DNA of 52,868 nt from Deltaproteobacteria bacterium (GCA_020632665.1 JACKFC010000033.1:1-52868); one strand, 5' to 3'. Shown: positions 16,302 through 25,936, counted from the stretch's first letter. Translations and numbers: made by a program. The notes: generated from the sequence alone by a model not told the origin.

Positions 16302-18512
16302 CTACGCCCCTACGTGACAGCCTCGCAATCCCGCGACCCAGGCCTGCATCAACCCGCGCAGGCCGGCGCGACCCCCGGCCGTCGCCGCCGCCCGCACGAT
16401 CCCGCGCGCCATCGCCGCCGCGTCGTCACCGCTCAGCCCGAGGCCGTGTAGCGCCGCCTCGACCGCCGCGACGCGCGGCTCCGCGACCTGCATCGCCGCC
16501 TGCAGCTGCATCACCGCGGCGACCCGGGCGTGGTCGTCCGGCTCGGGCACCGCGACGGCGCGGGCGATGCCAGGCTGCAGCCGCTCCAGCGCCGCAGCCG
16601 CGCTCGCCTTGGCGTTCTGCATGCGCAGCAGGTCCTTGTAGTCCACCACCACCTCGGCGACGGGACCGGCACCGGGCACCGCCAGCTCGATGTCGATCGC
16701 GTGGGCGTCGCTGCCGAGGAAGGCCGGGATCAGCATCGTCATGCCGATGCCGTCCTCTTGCCGGTCGGCTCGAACGCCGGCGACCCGGGCGAGGTTGCGG
16801 TCGATCGCCTGCTCGCGGCGGCGAACCGCGGCGGTCTCCTGCTCGTCGAGGACCCGCGAACCCACCACGCGCAACGCCTGCACACCCGGCGCCAGGCGGA
16901 TATCGACCCGCACCAGCCGCGCGACGACGCGGCCCCAGCTCGCCCACAGCGCCTTCGCCGCGGCGTCCTCGGCCCCGGCGGCGGCGACCTCCAGCGCGCC
17001 GTGGCCGGCGTCGATCAGGCTCCACCAGGCATCCTCGGGGGCTGCGTCGCCGACCAGCAGCGCCGAGGTCAGCGTCGGCTCCGAGGTCGCCGCGCCGACC
17101 GTCGCCTGCAGCGGCGCCGCGGCCTCCTCAGCGCGGGCCAGCACGACGATCGCCCGTGAGCCGGCGATGCGATGCTGCGCGGTCGCGTGCCGCGCGAGGA
17201 CGGCGCGGGCGGCGATGTGCTGCGCCGCCAATTCGGCCGTGGCGTCGGGCAGACCCGCGGCGCAGAGCCCACGCAGGCGGTCGCTGACGACGCTGCCGGC
17301 GACGTCGTCCCATTGCGGCAGCGCGGCGGTGCCGAGCAGCAGCGAGACGCGGTCCTGCGCCTCGACCCGGGCCATCAAGGCGGTGAGGGTGGCGCAGGTC
17401 GCGCCTTTGCTCGCCGCCGCCGCCGGGCTGACGACGACGGCGAGGTCCATCGGTGGGCGACGCAGGCCCCAGCGATCGCTGCTGCGCAGCCAGACCCGCA
17501 TCCACGCCCGACCCGGTCCGGCCGCGGTGTCGCGGTCCAGGCGCGCGTCCACGGCCAGCGCGGCGCCCTCCGGCGCGGCGATGGTCGGCGTCCCGGCGCG
17601 ACGCAGCTGCGTCCGCTGCAATTCCGCCGGGAGCTGCGCCATCGCCTGCAGCCGACGCTGCCACGAGGCCCGGCCGGCGTAGTAGTTCGGCTCGAGGTGG
17701 CAGCGCCGCGGCAGCGGCCGCGGCGGCTCCGAGGCGGTGCAGACCTCGCCCCCGGACTGCGGCAGCAGCGTGTCGCTCGCCTCTGCCTCCAGCTTCTCCG
17801 TTTCCTCGGCGTCGGCGGCGGCGAACTGCCTCTCGGCGCGTTTGTGCTGCTTGCCACGGAGGTCTTTGTCGGCGTCCGCCTTGGTCGCGTCCTTGCCGTC
17901 GAACCAGCCGTCTTGCCCTGGCTTCGGCGGCGGCGGCGGCGCGTCGAAGGCGTCGCCACGGCCACCGCCGGTGTCGACCTTGCCGAGCCCATGAATGCGG
18001 CCCATGGCCCCCGCGAGGACCATCCCGCCGCCCCCCGAACCGGTGCCACCGATCGCGAGGCTGCCGTAGCCGTAGGCCACCCCGGCGTCGTCGCCGTCGT
18101 CGCCGAAGAGCGCCTCGCCCTTGTTCGGCGCGCGGCGCCGGGCCTTGCGCGCCTCGATGCTGCCGACCTTGCCGGCGAGCAGGCCGTCCGCCGTCGGCTT
18201 CTGCGCCGTCGGCGACTTCGCGACCTCCGCCTCGGACGGAACGGCGAGCGCCGGCAGCGGCTCCGGCTCCGGTGCGGCGGCCGCCTTCGCCGGCTCGTCG
18301 GCGAAGGCGCGCTCGTCCTCGCCGCTTTGCTCGACCAGGCCACCCTCCTTCGCTTCGATCGCGACCTCGAACGTGGTCGCCGTTGCGGAGTTGGCGCGTG
18401 CGCCGCCCGACGGAGCCGGTGCCTTGGCGTCGTAGGAAGCGCAGGCGAGCGGCAACACCACGCAGAGCAGCATCGCGGCGGCGCGGAGCAGGGTGGAAGA
18501 GCGCAAGATCAT
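16302..18512 (-). CDS. VWA-like lipoprotein without a visible MIDAS motif, 736 aa
   Basis: The signal peptide ends in a lipobox (LPLAC, Cys24). Residues about 140-185 form a Gly-rich stretch (YGYGSLAIGGTGSGGGG) of a type often seen in myxobacterial envelope proteins. A charged, Cys-containing linker leads to a domain from about 345 on, laid out like YfbK-type von Willebrand factor A proteins: strand PPMDLAVVVS, then a helix with DRVSLLLG, and a C-terminal region with DIELAVPGAGPVAEVVVDYKD resembling their DUF3520-like strand. The normal DxSGSM metal site is replaced by VVVSPAAAA, so metal-dependent binding is doubtful. It follows the 969-aa membrane protein closely, so the two probably act together at the cell envelope. 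Confidence 0.65.
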   Translation of the reverse strand: MILRSSTLLRAAAMLLCVVLPLACASYDAKAPAPSGGARANSATATTFEVAIEAKEGGLVEQSGEDERAFADEPAKAAAAPEPEPLPALAVPSEAEVAKSPTAQKPTADGLLAGKVGSIEARKARRRAPNKGEALFGDDGDDAGVAYGYGSLAIGGTGSGGGGMVLAGAMGRIHGLGKVDTGGGRGDAFDAPPPPPKPGQDGWFDGKDATKADADKDLRGKQHKRAERQFAAADAEETEKLEAEASDTLLPQSGGEVCTASEPPRPLPRRCHLEPNYYAGRASWQRRLQAMAQLPAELQRTQLRRAGTPTIAAPEGAALAVDARLDRDTAAGPGRAWMRVWLRSSDRWGLRRPPMDLAVVVSPAAAASKGATCATLTALMARVEAQDRVSLLLGTAALPQWDDVAGSVVSDRLRGLCAAGLPDATAELAAQHIAARAVLARHATAQHRIAGSRAIVVLARAEEAAAPLQATVGAATSEPTLTSALLVGDAAPEDAWWSLIDAGHGALEVAAAGAEDAAAKALWASWGRVVARLVRVDIRLAPGVQALRVVGSRVLDEQETAAVRRREQAIDRNLARVAGVRADRQEDGIGMTMLIPAFLGSDAHAIDIELAVPGAGPVAEVVVDYKDLLRMQNAKASAAAALERLQPGIARAVAVPEPDDHARVAAVMQLQAAMQVAEPRVAAVEAALHGLGLSGDDAAAMARGIVRAAATAGGRAGLRGLMQAWVAGLRGCHVGA

Positions 18513-18554
18513 CGTGGACTCCGGGGCAGCAGGGGTTTGCGGACTTCGCCAGCC

Positions 18555-21464
18555 TCAGACCGGCGAGATCTCCGGCCGGCGACGCAGCTTGCGCAGCAGC
18601 CAGATCACCCCGCCGGCGAAGGCGAGCAGGATCAGGACCGCCACCTGGCCCGCCATCGCGTCGGCCATCGCGCCGATGCCCAGGCCCAGTGCGAGCGAGA
18701 AGATGCCGCCGATGAGCATCCCGCGCTGGCCACGGAGCGCACCGAAGGCGAGCAGCGCTGCGCCGGCCAGCAGCGCCAGCCAACCGAGCGACTGCGGCGG
18801 CCGCGGCGCCAGCCACATCGAGATCGTCGCGGCGCCATCGGCGTCGGTGACCTCGCGGCCGAGGCGGAATTCCACCGCGTCGTAGGGCAGCGGCAGCGGC
18901 ATCAGGTTCGCTGCGCCACCCTCGGGGAGGGGCTCCCAATCGCCGTGCATCGCGTCGCGCAGGTCGGTCGTCTCGCGCAGGCGCTGCAGCTCACCCGGCA
19001 GCAGCACGCGCCACTGCAGCGGGCCCTGGCGGACGTCGAAGCGCGGCGCCAGCAGCTCGACGTGGGCGAGCGCACCGAGCGCGTCGCGCTGCAGCTCGTA
19101 GCGGACCTCGACCCGCACCTCGCTGCCGCCGCCGAGCGGGATGGCGAGGCCGCCTTTCTCGTCGCGGACGGCCTTGACGTGGGCGTCGCCGACCGAGAGC
19201 GCCAGCACCTTGGCGCCGTCGGGGAGCTGCACCCGCAGCACCGGCCGACCGGCGCTCTGCACCGCGACCACGGCGCGGGCGGCGATGCGGCCGTCTTCGA
19301 GGACGTGGGTGTCCAGCCAGACCCGCCGGGCGAAGGCGTCGAGCGTGGCGACGGTGGCGCGGCGCTGCAGGCCGGCGCGGACCTGAATGGCGCCACGCGG
19401 CGAGCGGAAGCCGGCGACCAGGTCGCGGCCGGCCTGGCGGGCCAGCGCCTCGGGCAGCTCGGTGGTCGGCACCGGGCGGGTCTCACCTTGCGCGTCGGGA
19501 GCGAGCTCCAGGCCGGCCTCGGCGGCGAGCGCGAGCACGCCGGTCTCGACTTCTGCGCCACGGACGCGGACGTCGGGCACCACGATGGCGTCCTGGTCGG
19601 CGGCGAGGAGTTGCTCCAGGTCGATCTGCAGTTGCACCGCGCCTTCGAGGGTGGTCGAGAAGCGCAGCTCCCAGAGCTTGCGGCCCTTCTCCGGCTGCAG
19701 GCCCTCGGCCGGCGCGGTCTTGCTCAGGCTCGCGGCGGCGACCCGCGGCTCTCCGACGGCTTCGGGCAGGTCGAGGAGGATCGTGTCGGTGCGGCCGGCC
19801 TTGATCTCGACCACGACGACGTGGCTGGCGTGCAGGGCGCGCTCGTCGACCCGGACCAACGCGGTGCCGCGGGCCTCGAGCCGCACTTCGCGGACGCGGG
19901 CGGCAGAGACCTGGGCCGGCAGCTTCTTCGGCGGGCCGATGTGGCGCCAGACTTGGTCGGCGCGGCCCTCGAGCTGCTGTCGCATCGCCGCGGGCAGGGC
20001 CTCGAGGCCGGCGCGGAGCCAGCCCTCGGCGCCTTCGATATCGGCAAAGCCGACCTTGTCGCCACCTTGCAAGACGACGACGCCGGACTCGTGGAAGGCG
20101 CCGAGCGGGCGCAGCAGCGGCGCTTCGAAGGCGACCTTCTCCTTGGTCGGCAGCGGACGCTGGAAGCGGATGGTCAGGCGGCGTTCGCTGCCGTCGCCGG
20201 CGAGGCCGACGCGCAGCCGACGGGGGAGTTCTCCCGAAGCGGCGAGGACGTCCCAGGTCGAGACGTCGCTGCCCTGGACCTCGGCGACCACGACCTCGTC
20301 GGGCAGGGCGAGCTGGATGGCGGTCGCCTTGCCTTGGACGACCTTGAGCTGCACCTGCGCCTCGCCGCGGAGCAGGCCCTCTTCCATCCGCACGATCTGC
20401 ACCGTCTCGGCCGAGAAGCGCACGCTGCGCTCGATGGCGTCGCCGTCGACGGCGAAGCCGACCTGCAGGGTCTCGCCGGGGGGCAGGAAGCCGTGGACCA
20501 CGGTCTGGCCGCGCTCGAAGCGGCTCTGCGTCGGCACCTCCGGCTCGAAGCGGATGGCGCGCTTGCCGGCGACGCGGACCAGGACCTCGGTGATCGGCGC
20601 GTCGACGCGGCCGATGCTGACGCTCTGGTCCTGCTCGTCGCCCTCGGCGGTGACCTGCATCCGGGCGATCACGATGTGGCGGCCGGTGGCGGCGATCTCG
20701 ACTTCGTGGTGTTCGTCTTCGCTGAAGGGCGTCGCCGGCTTGCCGTCGACCTGCAGATCGATCAGCGCCGCGGCGATCGGCGCCAGGCTGATCCTGCCGC
20801 TCTGGCCGCGGCCGCTGACCTCGATCCGCAGGGTGATGTCGGCGGCGCCGGGGCGGAGCGCGACCTCGTAGCGGGCCGCGCGGACCTGCGGCGCTTTGCT
20901 CGCGCTCGGGGTCAGCACCAGCGCCCGCGAGGTGCCGGCGATCCGGCCGTCGTCGCTGGCGCCCTGGACCTCGAGGTCGCCAGGGACGGCGTCGAGCGTG
21001 CCGCCCGGCCACGCCGGCAGCGGCACGACCAGCGCCCGGCCCGCCACCGCCGGCAGCTCGAGCTCGATCCGCACCCGGACGCTGCGGTCGCTGCCTTCGG
21101 GGCGGTGCAGCAGGAGCACACCGCCCTCCAGGCGCCACGCGGCGGCAGCGCCGTCGACCTGGACGGTGCGGACGTGGCTGGCGCTCATCAGCGCGACGTC
21201 CACCGCGCCGGGCTGGCCGACCACGAGCGGGGCGCTGATCGCCGCGACCAGGGCGCCACTCTCGGCGCTGAGCGCGACGCTGCCGCTGCCCCACGTCGGC
21301 GCGACGACCGGCGCGCGGCCGGCGCCGAGTTGGCGGACCAGGGCGATCCAGCTCGCGTTGTCTTCGGCGTGACTTAGGCGCGGCAACAGCGCGAGGGTCA
21401 GCGCGACCAGGCTGAAGGTGAGCAGGCGGCGGAGAGCGGGAGACGGGGCAGCAGACGTGGGCAT
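18555..21464 (-). CDS. Large exported protein with C-terminal membrane helices, 969 aa
   Basis: ATG at 21464 has an AGGAGG site. A signal peptide ends LPRLSHA at about residue 33. Residues 35-870 are a long series of alternating beta strands with repeated LRVxVxxELP-like patterns, suggesting tandem beta-sandwich domains outside the cytoplasm. The last 90 residues hold three hydrophobic helices (SLGWLALLAGAALLAFGALR; the GMLIGGIFSLALGLGIGAMA stretch; VAVLILLAFAGGVIWLLR) and a basic tail, so it is inner-membrane anchored with a large periplasmic part. I do not recognise the family. It is first in a five-gene minus-strand cluster with the VWA-like lipoprotein next. Confidence 0.75.
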   Translation of the reverse strand: MPTSAAPSPALRRLLTFSLVALTLALLPRLSHAEDNASWIALVRQLGAGRAPVVAPTWGSGSVALSAESGALVAAISAPLVVGQPGAVDVALMSASHVRTVQVDGAAAAWRLEGGVLLLHRPEGSDRSVRVRIELELPAVAGRALVVPLPAWPGGTLDAVPGDLEVQGASDDGRIAGTSRALVLTPSASKAPQVRAARYEVALRPGAADITLRIEVSGRGQSGRISLAPIAAALIDLQVDGKPATPFSEDEHHEVEIAATGRHIVIARMQVTAEGDEQDQSVSIGRVDAPITEVLVRVAGKRAIRFEPEVPTQSRFERGQTVVHGFLPPGETLQVGFAVDGDAIERSVRFSAETVQIVRMEEGLLRGEAQVQLKVVQGKATAIQLALPDEVVVAEVQGSDVSTWDVLAASGELPRRLRVGLAGDGSERRLTIRFQRPLPTKEKVAFEAPLLRPLGAFHESGVVVLQGGDKVGFADIEGAEGWLRAGLEALPAAMRQQLEGRADQVWRHIGPPKKLPAQVSAARVREVRLEARGTALVRVDERALHASHVVVVEIKAGRTDTILLDLPEAVGEPRVAAASLSKTAPAEGLQPEKGRKLWELRFSTTLEGAVQLQIDLEQLLAADQDAIVVPDVRVRGAEVETGVLALAAEAGLELAPDAQGETRPVPTTELPEALARQAGRDLVAGFRSPRGAIQVRAGLQRRATVATLDAFARRVWLDTHVLEDGRIAARAVVAVQSAGRPVLRVQLPDGAKVLALSVGDAHVKAVRDEKGGLAIPLGGGSEVRVEVRYELQRDALGALAHVELLAPRFDVRQGPLQWRVLLPGELQRLRETTDLRDAMHGDWEPLPEGGAANLMPLPLPYDAVEFRLGREVTDADGAATISMWLAPRPPQSLGWLALLAGAALLAFGALRGQRGMLIGGIFSLALGLGIGAMADAMAGQVAVLILLAFAGGVIWLLRKLRRRPEISPV

Positions 21465-21571
21465 GAAGCACCTCCTGAGCAGCCCAGACGCGCGAGTTGG
21501 GCCGGCGATCTACCGAAATGCGTCAGACGCCCGTAGGGTGCCGCCCCGCGGCTGAGCCGCTACGGTTGTTG

Positions 21572-21592
21572 CCTGGGTGGGCCCCACCCGGG
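21572..21592 (+). promoter_or_regulatory. Hairpin touching the ribosome site of the gene at 21605
   Basis: CCTGGGTGG (21572-21580) can pair with CCACCCGGG (21584-21592), with one G-T pair. The right arm ends inside the Shine-Dalgarno sequence (GGAGGAG, 21591-21597). If formed in the RNA it would partly hide the ribosome site, giving possible translational control. Based on pairing only. Confidence 0.4.
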
Positions 21593-21604
21593 AGGAGTGC
21601 CCAA

Positions 21605-24600
21605 ATGAAGTTCGGAATGCTGCGCCTTGTCGGTGCGATGTCGTTGATGATGGTTTTGAGCGCGTGTGGCGGCGAAGGGACGACCGACGCTGGTGCTGGC
21701 GGTCAGGACGTTGCGGTGGATGGCAGCGGCGGCGACAGCGGCGGCGACAGCGGCGACAGCGGCGGCGTCGGCGACAGCAGCAGCGACAGCGGCGGCGTCG
21801 GCGACAGCAGCAGCGACAGCGGCAGCGTCGGCGACAGCAGCAGCGACAGCGGCGGCGACAGCGGCAGCGATACCGCTGACGATGCCGAAGATTCGGGCAG
21901 CTCCGAGGACACCGTCGCTGACACTGAGGCCGATACCGCCGCGGACGCGGTCGCCGATACCGTGGCCGACACCGCCGCGGACGCTGTCGCCGATAGCGCT
22001 TCGGTTGACGATGGTTCTGCTGCGGATTGCGGCAGCGGATGTGACGTACTCGCGCCCGGTGGAGACGTCGTTGGCGATGCCGAGAGTGATGGGACCGGCC
22101 CCGATACCACGCCCGCGCCGCCTGCATTGGCGACCCTGGCCGCGGAGAAGCAGACCATCGCCTCGCCCTACGACACCGTGACGATCAAGGCCGCCGCGCT
22201 GCCGGTCGACGCCAAGGTCGAGGGCAAGCTGCGGCTGACCTGGGTCGGCGGTCCGGATGACGGCAAGCAGGCTGGCACGGCGCCGCTGCTGGTCGGCAAG
22301 AGCTACGACGAGCTCGCAATCCAGATCAGCCCGACCGTGCTCGGAACGCAGAAGCTGGTCGCCGAGATCCTCGGCGGTGACGGCAAGGTCGCGGCGACGC
22401 TCGACGGTGGGCCGATGCAGGCCGTCTTCGAGGTGACCGGCGACACCGAAGAGCCCGAGCTGAAGGTCGAGTCGCAGGCCTTGGATCCGGCCGACCTCTA
22501 CGCCTTGACCATCGCTTATGTGAACGTGCCGGCGCGCTTCAAGGTCGGCGGCTGGGTGGCGATCTACACCAACAACGCCGGCAAGCCCGGCACGCTGCTC
22601 GGCAAGGCCTACTTCAAGCCCGGTGCGTACAAGGACCAGCCGCTGGCGATGACCAGCAAGCTGCTCGTCGGCCAGCCGCTGCACGCGGTGATGATCGAGC
22701 CCGCCGCCGGCAGCGGCAGCTGGAAGTCGAGCAACCCGCCGCTCCAGGACCTCGACGGCAACGACGTGGCGACCACCTTCATCGCCGATAGCGTCGCCTA
22801 CCACCCGATCCTCGAGATCGAGGACCAGACCCTGAGCAACCCGAAAGAGCTGCTGATCCAGAAGGTCACTGTGCCGCAGGAGCACTTCGGCGGCTGGCTG
22901 GCCATCTACGACGACAACGCCGGCAAGCCGGGCGCGCTGCTCGGCAAGCTCTACTTCGTCAAGGGCACCAAGGAGAACCAGGTCCTCAAGTTCACCGACG
23001 CGCAGCAGGGCGAGAAGACCCTGCACGCCATCCTCTACGCCGGGCAGAAGTGGGACGAGCAGAACAACGTCGTGATGCAGGCACCGGGCGGCGGCGAGAT
23101 GACGCTGACCTTCAAGGTCGGCGCGGCCTCGCTCTCGTACATCCTCGCGCCGCCCTACACGACCGACGATCCGCGTCACGTCGTGGTCAAGCGCGCGTAC
23201 AGCTTCGACAAGCCGGCGTGGGTCGTGCTCGCCCGCGACGACGGCACCGGCAAGCCCGGTGAGGTCATCGCGCAGAAGAAGGTCGCGAAGAAGTTCGCCG
23301 GAGACGTCCACGTCGACGCGCTCTACGGCAACTTCATCAAGGAAGGCAGCCTCGACGATTACCTCGTCGGCAAGGCCGGCACCTCGCGCCGCTGCGTCCG
23401 CGGCGACGAGAAGATCCACGTCCTGCTCTACGAGGACGACCCGGCCGACAACGCCTTCACCTACGTCCCCGGCGGCAAGGAGGACGTGCCCGTCCTCGAC
23501 GCCAACAACAAGGCCGTGACGGCGGTGATGGACGTGCAGGTCAAGGCGGCGATCCAGAACAACCAGAAGGACAGCCCGCGCTACTACGCGCCGTGCCCCC
23601 TCTCGCAGCATATCGCCAACGCGACCAAGCTGCCCGTGGACTGCCGCTGCCACACCAACGTGGTCGGGCACAACTTCCCCGAGTGCAAGCTGGTGATCGC
23701 CGATATCGTCGGCATGCAATACGGCGAGGGCCCGCGCGCCCGGTCGCAGAACTTCGGTCGCTTCATGGCCGGCTTCACCGAGCCCTCGAGCAACGAGCTG
23801 ATCGGCCTCATCGTCTGGAAGGACCACGAGACCGTCTGGCCGGAGAACAAGATCACCATCGACGTCGGCGCCGTGGTCGCGATCGACGCCGAGACCCGCA
23901 AGCGTCGGATCATCGGCGGCCGGCACAAGGACCCGCAGAAGGGCATCCTCGACTACGGCAAGGGCCCGGTGCTCTCCTACCCCTTCGCGGTGCAGAAGGG
24001 ACCGGACGGCAAATACTACGTCGCCAGCTACGGCTACGTCCGCATCGGCGCGAGCTTGACGCCGGGCGTCGACGTGATCCGGATGGATCCGAAGACCGGC
24101 GACCGCGAGTACGTCTGGCGCAGCAACCACCTCGGCTTCAACCTCGACAACCAGACCAATCCCTACGGCCACTGCGCCAACGGCCGCGACGCGAAGTACG
24201 GCTATTACTCGGTGCAGATCGGCCGCAAGGGCTTCGGCATCGACGACAAGGGCAACTTCTACTTGAGCTACGCGCACAACGGCAATACGCCCACCTCCGA
24301 CGGCATCGGCATCCTCAAGGTCGGCAGCGACGGCAAGTCCTGCGATTTCGTGACCCGGACCAAGGTCGGCAAGGACAACGTGCTCTACAAGGGCGCCTCG
24401 GTCGGCAATGGGCCCGAGCCGCAAGCTGGGCCGTACAAGGGCTTGCTCTGGAAGGACAACAAGCTCTACGTCTCGGTCGAGCTGACCGACGCGCTGTGGG
24501 AGGTCGACGTCGCGACCGGCGACCGCAAGCCGCTGCACACCTACGGCGTCGACGACAACAACACCGGCAGCAGCGGCACGCACATCGTCTGGGACGACTA

Positions 24601-24874
24601 CCGCAAGCTCTTCTGGCAGATGGGCTTCTCCTCGGCGACGCTGATGTACGACCCGGCCAAGGGCACCTCCGAGCCGCTCTGGTGCCCGGAGAACGACCGC
24701 GACTACAAGGGCATCGCCTGCAAGAAGCTCGGCGCCTGGGGCAACAACGGCCTGGTGCTCGAGCGTGGCTTCTGGATGCACCCGACCAGCGCCGAGTATA
24801 TGTTCGTGGTCAACGGCAACGGGATCGTGCGGGTGCACCTGAAGAGCGGGACGAGCGAGATCTTCTCGTATTGA
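21605..24874 (+). CDS. Large lipoprotein with DSG-rich stalk, three internal repeats and propeller-like C-terminus, 1089 aa
   Basis: ATG at 21605 follows GGAGGAG; the open frame starts earlier but without signals. The signal peptide ends at Cys21 (VLSAC). Residues about 39-150 are a Ser/Asp/Gly then Ala/Asp/Thr-rich stalk. An Ig-like strand set follows (about 175-280). Three related units of about 110 residues come next (about 290-400, 405-515, 520-645), each with a GWxAIYxxNAGKPGxLLGKxYF core, similar in layout to DUF7282-type extracellular modules. A C-terminal region from about 680 has repeated strand motifs (GPDGKYYVASYGYVRIG; KGNFYLSYAHNGN; GLLWKDNKLYVSVELTD), suggesting a beta-propeller. 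It is an exposed surface protein of unknown ligand, apparently transcribed alone. Confidence 0.8.
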   Translation: MKFGMLRLVGAMSLMMVLSACGGEGTTDAGAGGQDVAVDGSGGDSGGDSGDSGGVGDSSSDSGGVGDSSSDSGSVGDSSSDSGGDSGSDTADDAEDSGSSEDTVADTEADTAADAVADTVADTAADAVADSASVDDGSAADCGSGCDVLAPGGDVVGDAESDGTGPDTTPAPPALATLAAEKQTIASPYDTVTIKAAALPVDAKVEGKLRLTWVGGPDDGKQAGTAPLLVGKSYDELAIQISPTVLGTQKLVAEILGGDGKVAATLDGGPMQAVFEVTGDTEEPELKVESQALDPADLYALTIAYVNVPARFKVGGWVAIYTNNAGKPGTLLGKAYFKPGAYKDQPLAMTSKLLVGQPLHAVMIEPAAGSGSWKSSNPPLQDLDGNDVATTFIADSVAYHPILEIEDQTLSNPKELLIQKVTVPQEHFGGWLAIYDDNAGKPGALLGKLYFVKGTKENQVLKFTDAQQGEKTLHAILYAGQKWDEQNNVVMQAPGGGEMTLTFKVGAASLSYILAPPYTTDDPRHVVVKRAYSFDKPAWVVLARDDGTGKPGEVIAQKKVAKKFAGDVHVDALYGNFIKEGSLDDYLVGKAGTSRRCVRGDEKIHVLLYEDDPADNAFTYVPGGKEDVPVLDANNKAVTAVMDVQVKAAIQNNQKDSPRYYAPCPLSQHIANATKLPVDCRCHTNVVGHNFPECKLVIADIVGMQYGEGPRARSQNFGRFMAGFTEPSSNELIGLIVWKDHETVWPENKITIDVGAVVAIDAETRKRRIIGGRHKDPQKGILDYGKGPVLSYPFAVQKGPDGKYYVASYGYVRIGASLTPGVDVIRMDPKTGDREYVWRSNHLGFNLDNQTNPYGHCANGRDAKYGYYSVQIGRKGFGIDDKGNFYLSYAHNGNTPTSDGIGILKVGSDGKSCDFVTRTKVGKDNVLYKGASVGNGPEPQAGPYKGLLWKDNKLYVSVELTDALWEVDVATGDRKPLHTYGVDDNNTGSSGTHIVWDDYRKLFWQMGFSSATLMYDPAKGTSEPLWCPENDRDYKGIACKKLGAWGNNGLVLERGFWMHPTSAEYMFVVNGNGIVRVHLKSGTSEIFSY
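21761..21850 (+). repeat. Three 30-bp tandem units in the stalk
   Basis: Three successive 30-base units (21761-21790, 21791-21820, 21821-21850) differ by one base and encode G-G/S-VGDSSSDS. They keep the frame and lie in the stalk of the lipoprotein gene starting at 21605. Confidence 0.9.
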
Positions 24875-24887
24875 TGTACGCGTACAT
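24874..24887. other. 14-bp perfect palindrome between convergent genes
   Basis: ATGTACGCGTACAT is a perfect inverted repeat. It begins on the last base of the plus-strand stop codon and lies between the convergent ends at 24874 and 24908. It has no loop and no T-tract, so it looks more like a protein-binding site than a terminator. Confidence 0.5.
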
Positions 24888-24907
24888 TCCGTGGCCCACT
24901 TGCGTTG

Positions 24908-25936
24908 TCACGGAAGAGCCAAACGGCATCCGAGATGCTGCCAATGTGACGTCTCCACGATCTCCGGTCTGCCGCGGTCGACCAGCCAGCGCAAGAACCG
25001 AACCATGACGTACATCGTCCCCTCTTCGATGCGAGCATCGGGGCCACGTTCTTCGATCACCAGGACGCCGTAGGAGGGGGGCCGCTGGCCTCTCTCCATG
25101 ACTGGGGCGCGGACAACGACGGGTACGTGCCGGTGGAGCCACCACACCGCAAGCTCCGGCTCCCACCCGCGTAGGTTCTCGATGCGGTTCGGAGCCGCGT
25201 GCCGCTCCGAACGATCGCGGGCGAGCCAGGTTTGCGCCTCGCGCCAGCGCGACCGCGTTGGTGTGCGCTCGACCAGACCGCGCGCCGGGAGTGGATAGCG
25301 AAACATCTTCTCGTCGGGTTCGTTGTCCAGCCCAAGGCCGATGTAGCGCGGCTTCGTTGCGCTGCTCCACAGCACTTGCAGTTGGATGACCCACGTCAGG
25401 GTCGGCTGGCAGTCCGATTGGCCTTGCTGGCGAGCGACCGCGGCACACCGCTGCTCCGCGACGTCGAGGACGCGACAGCGGACTTGTGGGCTTCCTTCCG
25501 CCGTGAGCTTGGGGTCCGGGGTGCTCCAATCGAAGTCGAAGCGGTGGTCCATGCTGTAGAGGTCCATGACGTGCGCGTAGCTCCACGGGGGCCCATGCAA
25601 TTGCCGTGCAGGCTGAGTCTGGAGCGAGCCGCAGCCGGCGGCGGTCAATACCGACAGGCCTGCTGCAAGGATCCCCGCTGGCCAGCGGCATCGCCGGTCG
25701 GCTACGCCGGGCTCCCGATGTTGGGCAGCGAGGGTCCGTTGGGTCCAGGCAACGATCGTCTCGTCGAGCTGGCTCTCGGACGGCGTGAAGGTTGTGGTTT
25801 CCTCGCTGAGACACTTGGTCCAGTTGTTCTTGAGGGAATTGCGACTCGCCGTAGCCCATGGTCGCGTCGCCAGGCGCGGGAATTTGCCGTCCGGTGTGAG
25901 CGCAATCGGAATACCCACAATGCACTTCGTGGCCAT
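24908..25936 (-). CDS. Lipoprotein-like protein with an internal lipobox, 342 aa (cassette gene, last)
   Basis: ATG 25936 lies two bases after the stop of the preceding gene and has a purine-rich site. The first 75 residues (MATKCIVGIPIALTPDGKFP on) look cytoplasmic. Then a typical lipoprotein signal appears inside the protein: RRCRWPAGILAAGLSVLTAAGC, with no ATG, GTG or TTG start nearby in frame. The rest resembles the gene at 25939-26727: WSYAHV near the mature start, then DPKLTAEGSPQVRCRVLDV against its DPALGRAGLPQIQCRLLDV. A small gene may have fused to a lipoprotein gene through an indel, or the upstream part may be a separate protein. Without a usable signal start, export is doubtful. 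Function unknown. Confidence 0.6.
   Translation of the reverse strand: MATKCIVGIPIALTPDGKFPRLATRPWATASRNSLKNNWTKCLSEETTTFTPSESQLDETIVAWTQRTLAAQHREPGVADRRCRWPAGILAAGLSVLTAAGCGSLQTQPARQLHGPPWSYAHVMDLYSMDHRFDFDWSTPDPKLTAEGSPQVRCRVLDVAEQRCAAVARQQGQSDCQPTLTWVIQLQVLWSSATKPRYIGLGLDNEPDEKMFRYPLPARGLVERTPTRSRWREAQTWLARDRSERHAAPNRIENLRGWEPELAVWWLHRHVPVVVRAPVMERGQRPPSYGVLVIEERGPDARIEEGTMYVMVRFLRWLVDRGRPEIVETSHWQHLGCRLALP

Noticed and set aside
17172..21377. 1401-aa plus-strand frame antisense to the VWA-like and membrane protein genes
   Set aside because: No signal, domain or ribosome site; a mirror of GC-rich third positions of the real minus genes.
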